A stretch of 6,106 nucleotides of DNA, from NCBI GenBank assembly GCA_026125925.1, contig JAHCKF010000223.1, positions 1 to 6,106 of the forward strand. Direction: 5' to 3'. Source of the DNA: Pseudolabrys sp. Lineage in GTDB: Bacteria > Pseudomonadota > Alphaproteobacteria > Rhizobiales > Xanthobacteraceae. The position numbers and the translations under genes were made by a program. The notes below the pieces were generated by a model that made no database searches, was not told where the DNA came from, and saw only the letters and a list, made by a program, of their open reading frames with translations. The stretch's first letter is position 1, and each line of letters starts with the position of its first letter. Of the stretch, positions 1 through 4,637 are shown piece after piece.

Positions 1-76
1 CGAAGTGACCTTCACCACGCAGTTTCAGGACATCGTGCACGAGCTGCGTGCTCACATCGTCAAGGCGCGGCAGTGA
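1..76 (+). CDS. C-terminal end of probable ABC transporter ATP-binding protein (5' partial)
   Basis: An open frame enters from the left edge (codons begin at base 2) and ends at the TGA at 74-76. The visible 24 residues, beginning EVTFTTQFQDIVHELRAHIV, contain no catalytic motif. The assignment rests on context: the stop overlaps the start of a nitrate/sulfonate/taurine-type permease, and in SsuB/TauB-type operons the ATPase often directly precedes the permease. The short amphipathic, charged end ahead of the stop would also suit the C-terminus of such an ATPase. The alternative is another transporter component, such as a periplasmic binding protein, which is less likely because the segment lacks the expected C-terminal lobe pattern. 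Coding is well supported by the tight overlap; identity is an inference. Confidence 0.5.
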   Translation, partial: EVTFTTQFQDIVHELRAHIVKARQ

Positions 77-852
77 CGATGAACCGCGCCAATCTTCTCA
101 TCAAGGCCTCGCCCTGGCTGTTCACCATCGGCCTGTTCCTGTTCTGGGAAGCGGTGGTGCGCGTCTTCAATATCCCGACGTTCTTCCTGCCGCCGCCGAG
201 CCTGATCGCGCAAGCCTTCGTCGAATTCGCCGGGCCGATCGCGCGCAATTCCTGGATCACGCTGGAGACGACGCTGATCGGCTTTGCGCTGGCGGTCGGC
301 TTCGGCCTCCTGCTCGGCCTGGTGGTCGGCTGGTCGCGCGCGATCTATGCCGGACTCTATCCGCTGATGATCGGCTTCAACGCCATCCCCAAAGTGGCGC
401 TGGTGCCGATCCTGGTGCTGTGGTTCGGCATCGGCTTCGTGCCGGCGGTGCTGACCGCGTTCCTGATCTCGTTCTTCCCGATCGTCGTCAATGTCGCGAC
501 CGGGCTCGCCACCATCGAACCCGAGCTCGAGGACGTGCTCAAGGCGCTCGGCGCCTCCAAGCTCGACATCATGCGCAAGGTGGGCATCCCGCGCACGCTG
601 CCGTACTTCTTCGGCTCGCTGAAGGTGGCGATCACGCTGGCCTTCGTCGGCTCGGTGATTTCCGAGAGCGTGGCCTCGAACTACGGCATCGGCAATCTGA
701 TGCTGCAGGCGCAGGCACAGTTCCAGGTGCCGCTGATCTTCGCCGGCCTGGTGGCGCTGGCGATCGAAGGCATCGTCATGTACGCGCTGATGGCCATGCT
801 GGAAAAACGCATGACCGGCTGGGCGCAACGCTCCGGCTTCGGCCAGACCTGA
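73..852 (+). CDS. ABC transporter permease, nitrate/sulfonate/taurine (SsuC/TauC) type
   Basis: Inner-membrane subunit of an importer, the family that takes up sulfonates, taurine, nitrate, aromatic acids or thiamine precursors. The protein of 259 residues is the usual family length. Hydrophobic segments lie near residues 13-32, 67-87, 97-119, 124-142, 182-200 and 220-242, consistent with six helices. The cytoplasmic EAA loop that docks on the ATPase is clear at about residues 153-177: a degenerate EDVLKALGAS followed by IPRTLP. Start choice: GTG at 73 overlaps the upstream stop as GTGA and has AAGG at 62-65, seven bases ahead. ATG at 79 is equally in frame and would give 257 residues; only two residues differ. 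Family membership is confident, but the substrate cannot be told from a permease alone, and neither the binding protein nor a diagnostic enzyme is in the window. The gene is convergent with the LysR gene on its right. Confidence 0.93.
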   Translation: MTMNRANLLIKASPWLFTIGLFLFWEAVVRVFNIPTFFLPPPSLIAQAFVEFAGPIARNSWITLETTLIGFALAVGFGLLLGLVVGWSRAIYAGLYPLMIGFNAIPKVALVPILVLWFGIGFVPAVLTAFLISFFPIVVNVATGLATIEPELEDVLKALGASKLDIMRKVGIPRTLPYFFGSLKVAITLAFVGSVISESVASNYGIGNLMLQAQAQFQVPLIFAGLVALAIEGIVMYALMAMLEKRMTGWAQRSGFGQT

Positions 853-854
853 CG

Positions 855-882
855 GGCACCGCTACGGTCAGGCCGCGGTGCC
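855..882. terminator. Perfect 8-bp hairpin between convergent genes, possible bidirectional terminator
   Basis: GGCACCGC at 855-862 is the exact reverse complement of GCGGTGCC at 875-882, with a 12-base loop. A second, overlapping and weaker pair, CCTGAC (848-853) with GTCAGG (867-872), includes both stop codons. The gap between the stops of the permease and the LysR gene is only 15 bases, so the hairpin covers the last codons of the LysR gene. No T-run follows on either strand, so this is not a canonical intrinsic terminator; it could stall polymerase, protect 3' ends or be coincidental in GC-rich DNA. Confidence 0.35.
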
Positions 883-1767
883 GAATTGCGGCTTCGGCGG
901 CGGCACCTTGATCAGCCGGCGCACCGTGGTCGAGATGTCGTCCGCGAGTGCCTCGTAGATTTCGCTCGGCCCGCCTTCGCGCACGAAGACTCCGCAATAA
1001 ACATCGGGCAAAGGCGGCAGCGGCAGGTCGTCGCCGATGATGAGGCCGCCCTCGATGGCGCGGCGGCGGGTGATCGGCATCACGCCGAGACCGGCGGCCA
1101 CCGCGCCCGACAAGGTGGCGACGACCGGCGCGGTGAACACCTCTTCCCACTCCATGCCGGCCGCCCGCAATGTCGAAACGGCCGCGCGGTGATGCACGCT
1201 CGGCTCGCCGTTCGATATCAGCGGCACGCGTTCGCCGGGCACGATGCGGGTTTGCGGGCCGCGCGCCCAGACCAGCGGCGCCGTCCAACTGTCGCGGGCG
1301 TCCTTCGGTTCGGTCGACGTCAGGCCGACAAACAGATCGAGTTCGCCGCTGCGCAACCGGCGCATCATCGAATCGCTGTCGGCGGCGCTGACGTTGAAGC
1401 GCAGCGCCGAACTGCCGGCGCGGAAACGCTTGAGGACCTCCGGCAGCACCATGGCCACGAAATCGCTCGAGGTGCCGATGCGCACCACGAAGTCGGCCTG
1501 GGTGTTGACGCCGCCGAGACGGACGATCTGATCGTTGATGGACAGAAGCCGGCGCGCATAACTGACCACGACTTCGCCATGCGAGGTCAGGCTCACGCCC
1601 TGGACCGACCGGTCGATGATGTCTTCACCGAGCAGGTATTGCAGGCGCTTGATCTGCGCGCTGACCGCCGGTTGCGTCACGCCCAGCGACATCGCCGCCT
1701 TGGTGAAGCTGCGATGGTCGATGACTGCGACAAGCGTGCGCAACAAGTCGGTCGGAATATTCGTCAT
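868..1767 (-). CDS. LysR-type transcriptional regulator
   Basis: A cytoplasmic DNA-binding regulator of 299 residues, the typical LysR length. Residues 5-64 form the winged helix-turn-helix: LLRTLVAVIDHRSFTKAA, then LGVTQPAVSAQIKRLQ (about 28-43) and the wing ending LTSHGE. A linker helix follows, then an effector-binding domain of the periplasmic-binding-protein fold from about residue 90, with GELDLFVGL at the usual position and a late GLGVMPI segment. Start choice: ATG at 1765-1767 places MTNIPTDLLRTL at the normal N-terminus; a TTG six codons upstream (1783-1785) is open but unneeded. The ribosome binding site is weak: GGGGGG lies ten bases upstream and GGG four bases upstream. It lies downstream of and parallel to the thiolase gene, 221 bases away, and convergent with the ABC permease. 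Target and effector are unknown. Confidence 0.93.
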   Translation of the reverse strand: MTNIPTDLLRTLVAVIDHRSFTKAAMSLGVTQPAVSAQIKRLQYLLGEDIIDRSVQGVSLTSHGEVVVSYARRLLSINDQIVRLGGVNTQADFVVRIGTSSDFVAMVLPEVLKRFRAGSSALRFNVSAADSDSMMRRLRSGELDLFVGLTSTEPKDARDSWTAPLVWARGPQTRIVPGERVPLISNGEPSVHHRAAVSTLRAAGMEWEEVFTAPVVATLSGAVAAGLGVMPITRRRAIEGGLIIGDDLPLPPLPDVYCGVFVREGGPSEIYEALADDISTTVRRLIKVPPPKPQFGTAA

Positions 1768-1804
1768 GGTGCCCGTACCCCCCAAGCAACCGGTCTTTAC
1801 AACC

Positions 1805-1817
1805 TATAGTTCGTATA
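1805..1817. promoter_or_regulatory. Candidate LysR-box (T-N11-A dyad) upstream of the LysR gene
   Basis: TATA (1805-1808), five bases, TATA (1814-1817) forms a 13-base dyad matching the T-N11-A arrangement known for LysR-family binding sites. It lies 38-50 bases upstream of the LysR start, in the AT-rich part of the intergenic region, where autoregulatory sites are commonly found. The motif is short and AT-rich, so chance occurrence is quite possible. Confidence 0.28.
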
Positions 1818-1871
1818 TGGAAAGCTTTAGCATAACCATTCACCGGATCAATTTTCTAGTCGAAGCAGGTT

Positions 1872-1893
1872 GTGCAAGCGAACAAAGTTGCAC
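1872..1893. repeat. 6-bp inverted repeat GTGCAA / TTGCAC
   Basis: GTGCAA at 1872-1877 is the reverse complement of TTGCAC at 1888-1893, with a ten-base spacer. It could be an operator half-site pair or a small hairpin upstream of the LysR promoter. It sits directly beside the longer inverted repeat at 1902-1935. The short arms make chance a real explanation. Confidence 0.25.
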
Positions 1894-1901
1894 CCGCCAC
1901 G

Positions 1902-1935
1902 CCGCACGCTAAAGTAGTAACTTGCAGGCGTGCGG
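1902..1935. repeat. 8-bp perfect inverted repeat CCGCACGC / GCGTGCGG
   Basis: CCGCACGC at 1902-1909 is the exact reverse complement of GCGTGCGG at 1928-1935, around an 18-base AT-richer loop. On the minus strand it lies about 55 bases beyond the thiolase stop, so it could form a 3' hairpin on the thiolase message or a transcription-pausing structure. No T-run follows on the minus strand. It is one of three inverted repeats packed into about 110 bases. Confidence 0.35.
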
Positions 1936-1956
1936 TTTGGCTAAAGGCGGCAGGCC

Positions 1957-1982
1957 GACCATCCCGTTCCGCGCGGGAGGTC
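1957..1982 (-). terminator. Possible terminator-like hairpin just after the thiolase stop
   Basis: Read on the minus strand, GACC-T-CCCG (1982 down to 1974) pairs with CGGG-AT-GGTC (1966 down to 1957), leaving a seven-base loop and a small internal bulge: eight base pairs, all but two of them G-C. It begins six bases after the TAA of the thiolase gene, where an intrinsic terminator would be expected. No U-tract follows, only GC-rich sequence, so efficient intrinsic termination is doubtful. Confidence 0.35.
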
Positions 1983-1988
1983 CCCCGA

Positions 1989-3155
1989 TTACTTGATACG
2001 CTCGAGAATGCTGACGTAATTGGCCACCGCAGTGCCGCCCATGTTGAAGATACCGCCGAGGCGCGCATCCTTGACCTGGAGGTCGCCCGCGGTTCCCGTG
2101 AGTTGCATGGCGGTCAGGGCGTGCATCGACACGCCGGTGGCGCCGATCGGATGGCCCTTGGCCTTGAGCCCGCCCGACGGATTGACGGGCAGCTTGCCGT
2201 CCTTCTGCGTCCAGCCTTCCTTGATGGCGCGGGCGCCCTCGCCCTCCGGCGTCAGCCCCATGGCTTCGTATTCGATGAGCTCGGCAATGGTGAAGCAATC
2301 ATGGGTCTCGACGAAGGACAGGTCGTCGAGCGTCAGGCCGGCCTTTGCCAGCGCCCGCTGCCACCCGAGCGCGCAGCCTTCGAACTTGAGGATGTCGCGC
2401 TTGGCCATCGGCAGGAAGTCCTGCACGTGCTCGGCGGCGCGGAAGGCAACCGCCTTGCCGAGGCGCAATGCGGTCTCGACGTCCGCCAGCACCACGGCGG
2501 CCGCGCCGTCCGACACCAGCGAGCAGTCGGTACGCTTGAGCGGGCCCGCAACGAAGGGGTTCTTCTCGCTTTCGTTGCGGCAGAAGTCATAGCCGAGATC
2601 CTTGCGCATCTGCGCATAAGGATTGCCGACGCCGTTCTTGTGGTTCTTGGCGGCGATCATCGCCAGCGCATCGGACTGGTCGCCGTATTTCTGGAAATAC
2701 TTTCCGGCGATCTGGCCGAACACGCCGGCGAAACCGCCTTCGATCTCCGCCTCGTCGCGGACGTAGGACGCCTTCAGCAGGTTCCTGCCGATCTCGGGGC
2801 CGGGCGTCGTCGTCATCTGCTCGACCCCGACCGCGAGCACGATGCGAGCCGCCTTGGCGTCGATCGCCTTGATGCCCTGGTGCACCGCGGCCGAACCTGT
2901 CGCGCAGGCGTTTTCTACGCGCAAGGCGCGCTTGAAGCGCAGGTCGGGTGAGGCCTGTAGGACCAGCGAGGCGGTAAAGTCCTGCGGTGAGAAACCGGCG
3001 TTGAAATGACCGAGGACGATCTCGTCGACGTCTTTGGCCTCGATACCGGCATCGGCCAGGGCCTCGGTCGCCACTTTGACGATCAGGCTCTCGACGGTCT
3101 CCCCGGAGAGCTTGCCAAATGGGCTATGGGCCCAGCCGACGATTGCCGCAGTCAT
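1989..3155 (-). CDS. SCP2/SCP-x-type thiolase (acetyl-CoA acetyltransferase family)
   Basis: A cytoplasmic thiolase-fold enzyme of 388 residues, the usual length for the SCP2-type subfamily. Such enzymes cleave 3-ketoacyl-CoA with CoA, or run the reverse condensation. Visible catalytic features are the nucleophilic cysteine C84 in ENACATGSAA, the HDCF motif at 285-288 (typical of SCP2-type thiolases, supplying His and Cys), and the NPSGG...GHPIGATG block with H335. The C-terminal Cys-x-Gly motif of classical thiolases is replaced by NMGGTAVANY (371-380), again as in SCP2-type enzymes. Start: ATG at 3153-3155 has GGAG six bases upstream. The frame stays open back to 3236, but the extra 27 residues are not thiolase-like. 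The neighbour downstream is a LysR gene; upstream is a divergent carboxypeptidase gene. No partner DUF35/OB-fold gene, which often accompanies such thiolases, is visible. The substrate is unknown: fatty acid, aromatic or steroid-side-chain CoA esters are all possible. Confidence 0.92.
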   Translation of the reverse strand: MTAAIVGWAHSPFGKLSGETVESLIVKVATEALADAGIEAKDVDEIVLGHFNAGFSPQDFTASLVLQASPDLRFKRALRVENACATGSAAVHQGIKAIDAKAARIVLAVGVEQMTTTPGPEIGRNLLKASYVRDEAEIEGGFAGVFGQIAGKYFQKYGDQSDALAMIAAKNHKNGVGNPYAQMRKDLGYDFCRNESEKNPFVAGPLKRTDCSLVSDGAAAVVLADVETALRLGKAVAFRAAEHVQDFLPMAKRDILKFEGCALGWQRALAKAGLTLDDLSFVETHDCFTIAELIEYEAMGLTPEGEGARAIKEGWTQKDGKLPVNPSGGLKAKGHPIGATGVSMHALTAMQLTGTAGDLQVKDARLGGIFNMGGTAVANYVSILERIK

Positions 3156-3161
3156 TGCTTT

Positions 3162-3166
3162 CTCCC
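3162..3166 (-). promoter_or_regulatory. Shine-Dalgarno site of the thiolase gene
   Basis: Read on the minus strand the sequence is GGGAG followed by AAAGCA and the ATG at 3155. The near-consensus GGAG at six-base spacing is the best ribosome binding site in the window, and it fixes the thiolase start against the longer open frame that reaches 3236. Confidence 0.75.
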
Positions 3167-3284
3167 GGTATCGGTTGCCGAATTTTGGTCGCATTAACCG
3201 GCGACTTTGCGCCGCCTCGATTGACCATAACCACATATGTATTGGCGGCGGCCTTTGCCTCGCGCCGCAAGCTTAGATAGCGTA

Positions 3285-3358
3285 GAACCGCGGTTCGCGG
3301 AACCCGTTCGATTCCGGGTTCCCGCCCTGGTTTTGTGCCATCGAACGCCCGACCGGAA
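3285..3358 (+). promoter_or_regulatory. Leader segment with competing complementary hairpins upstream of the carboxypeptidase gene
   Basis: Several exact complementary blocks overlap. GAACCG (3285-3290) pairs with CGGTTC (3291-3296). GGTTC (3292-3296) pairs with GAACC (3300-3304) across three bases. GGAACCCG (3299-3306) pairs with CGGGTTCC (3315-3322) across an eight-base loop. CGTTCGAT (3305-3312), which includes most of that loop, pairs with ATCGAACG (3340-3347). TTCCGG (3312-3317) pairs with CCGGAA (3353-3358), which contains the proposed Shine-Dalgarno of the gene starting at 3366. These pairings are mutually exclusive in part, the layout expected of a translational or attenuation switch. 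A TTTT run (3331-3334) follows the strongest hairpin only after eight bases, too far for a standard terminator. Whether the segment is transcribed as a leader is unknown; it matches no riboswitch class I recognise. Confidence 0.35.
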
Positions 3359-3365
3359 CGCAACA

Positions 3366-4637
3366 TTGTTCAAATCAACCCGCCGCTGCCGCCGTCTGTC
3401 CCTCGCCGTCCTCGGCATTCTGGCCGGGGGACTTGTCGCGATCGCGGGAGCGGGCCGCGCCCATGCCGAGGCCCAGCTTTTGGTCGATGCGGCCACCGGT
3501 AAGGTCCTGCATGCCGAGAATGCCACCTATCCGTGGTATCCGGCCTCGGTCACCAAGCTGATGACGCTCTACACCACCTTGCGTCTCGTCCAGGAAAAGA
3601 AGGTCACTTTCGACACGCTGCTGACGGTGACCAAAAACGCCGCGGCCCAGCAGCCGACCAAGATGGGTTTCAAGATCGGCACGCAGGTTACGGTCGATAA
3701 CGCGATCAAGATGCTGATGGTGAAATCGGCCAACGATATCGCCGTCACCATCGCCGAAGGCCTGGGCGGCTCGATCGAAGGCTTTGCCGACATGATGAAC
3801 GCCAATGCCCGGCGCCTCGGCATGACGCAATCGAACTTCGTCAATCCGAACGGCCTGCCGGCAGAAAACCATGTGTCGTCGGCGCGCGATCTGGCGATTC
3901 TGGCGCGGGCGCTGATCAACGAGTTCCCGCAGGACGACGCCTATCTGCATGTGCACTCGATCCGCTACGGCAATCGCATCATGCGCAACTACAATTCGCT
4001 GCTCGACCGCTATCCCGGCGCCGACGGCATGAAGACCGGATTTATCTGCGCGTCGGGCTACAACCTCGTCGCTTCCGCCACGCGCAACGGCCGGCGCCTG
4101 ATCGCCGTCGTGCTCGGCTCCTATTCGGGTGCGACGCGCGCGCAGAAGGCGGCGCAATTGCTCGAGAATGGATTCGACAGCAGCGGCCTGTCATGGCTGA
4201 CGCCTTCGCTCGGCACCGTCGACAAGCTGGCGCCGATCGACGCCGCACCGCCCAACCTGCGTGATGAGATGTGTGGCGGCCATCGCCGCAAGCCGCCGTC
4301 GGAAGACAACCAGGAAGAAGAAGTCACGGCCGACAGCACCGCGACCGCGCCCGGCGGCGGACCGGCCTTCATGCTGTCCAGCCTGAAGCCAGGCGCCGGC
4401 AAATACGTGCTCGGCCCGCCGGTCGAAACCGTGCCGCCGGTCGTGGTCTTCACCGGCCCGGCCAATCATCCCGATCCGATCGTCGCCGCCACGCCGCACG
4501 CCAAGAAGAAAAAGAAGGTCGCCGCCAAGCCGGCCGGCGAAGCGGCACCCGCAGCCGCGGCGCAACCGAAGCCCAAACCAAAGTCGACAACGGCGAAGAA
4601 GCCCGCCAAGCCGAAGGTTTCCTCGGCGACGCAATGA
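3366..4637 (+). CDS. D-alanyl-D-alanine carboxypeptidase (penicillin-binding protein, peptidase family S11)
   Basis: A periplasmic serine DD-peptidase that trims the terminal D-Ala from peptidoglycan stem peptides, of the DacA/DacF kind. With the TTG start at 3366 the protein has 423 residues. A signal peptide is clear: basic KSTRRCRR, a hydrophobic stretch to about residue 30, and cleavage after AHA near 34. Active-site motifs are all present: SVTK with S61 and K64, SAN at 121-123, and KTG at 223-225 followed by FICASG. After about residue 295 the family's usual PBP5 C-terminal domain and amphipathic membrane anchor are not apparent. Instead there is a Pro-rich linker and a tail rich in Lys, Pro and Ala, including KKKKK. 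Start choice: TTG has GGAA (3355-3358) seven bases ahead and gives a normal signal peptide. The ATG at 3237 would add 43 non-secretory residues. The stop overlaps the next gene's ATG (ATGA), so the two are probably co-translated. Confidence 0.9.
   Translation: MFKSTRRCRRLSLAVLGILAGGLVAIAGAGRAHAEAQLLVDAATGKVLHAENATYPWYPASVTKLMTLYTTLRLVQEKKVTFDTLLTVTKNAAAQQPTKMGFKIGTQVTVDNAIKMLMVKSANDIAVTIAEGLGGSIEGFADMMNANARRLGMTQSNFVNPNGLPAENHVSSARDLAILARALINEFPQDDAYLHVHSIRYGNRIMRNYNSLLDRYPGADGMKTGFICASGYNLVASATRNGRRLIAVVLGSYSGATRAQKAAQLLENGFDSSGLSWLTPSLGTVDKLAPIDAAPPNLRDEMCGGHRRKPPSEDNQEEEVTADSTATAPGGGPAFMLSSLKPGAGKYVLGPPVETVPPVVVFTGPANHPDPIVAATPHAKKKKKVAAKPAGEAAPAAAAQPKPKPKSTTAKKPAKPKVSSATQ

Larger units (their letters stand above)
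1768..1988. other. Intergenic region between thiolase and LysR genes
   Basis: This 221-base non-coding stretch separates two minus-strand genes. The part nearest the LysR gene (about 1800-1860) is clearly more AT-rich than its surroundings and is the likely site of a LysR-gene promoter. I could not pick a convincing -35/-10 pair on the minus strand. AAAGCTTT (1821-1828) is a perfect palindrome. The middle and the thiolase-proximal side carry three inverted repeats, listed separately. I see no credible small gene here: short plus-strand frames through it lack coding character. Confidence 0.6.
3156..3365. other. Divergent intergenic region between thiolase and carboxypeptidase genes
   Basis: These 210 bases must hold promoters for both outward-facing genes. 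An AT-richer core lies around 3218-3245 and includes the perfect palindrome ACATATGT (3233-3240), a possible operator. TTGACC at 3221-3226 resembles a rightward -35 box, but no acceptable -10 lies 16-18 bases on; no convincing leftward pair was found either. The right third (3285-3358) is full of inverted repeats described separately. I see no Zur-type AT-rich dyad and no recognisable cobalamin riboswitch, although the second gene downstream is a COG0523 GTPase. The plus-strand frame beginning at ATG 3237 crosses this region in phase with the carboxypeptidase gene, but reads as non-coding. Confidence 0.55.

Noticed and set aside
52..828. Minus-strand open frame of 258 codons opposite the ABC permease
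   Set aside because: The product is rich in Arg, Asp, Gln and His with no domain pattern. It mirrors the permease codon structure and is a shadow frame.
1768..1915. Possible small gene or longer N-terminus upstream of the LysR start
   Set aside because: The MTNIPTDLL start matches the normal LysR N-terminus. The upstream bases are AT-rich with palindromes, and short frames there have no ribosome binding site or conserved look.
1872..2951. Long plus-strand open frame of 359 codons opposite the thiolase gene
   Set aside because: It lies antisense to a gene with clear catalytic motifs and a strong ribosome binding site. Its translation is a composition-driven Arg/Ala/Gly/His-rich sequence without recognisable domains, as is common opposite GC-rich genes.
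3221..3249. Sigma-70 promoter based on TTGACC at 3221
   Set aside because: The bases 16-18 downstream are GC-rich (GGCGGC region) and give no acceptable -10. The AT-rich TATGTA is only nine bases away.
3299..3322. tRNA-like T-arm (a TTCGATT loop between complementary arms)
   Set aside because: The fully paired version has an eight-base loop instead of seven. No anticodon arm, D-arm or acceptor stem can be assembled around it, so it is treated as a plain hairpin.
3375..4157. Minus-strand open frame of 260 codons opposite the carboxypeptidase
   Set aside because: It is antisense to the signal peptide and catalytic motifs of a well-supported S11 enzyme and shows only shadow-frame composition.
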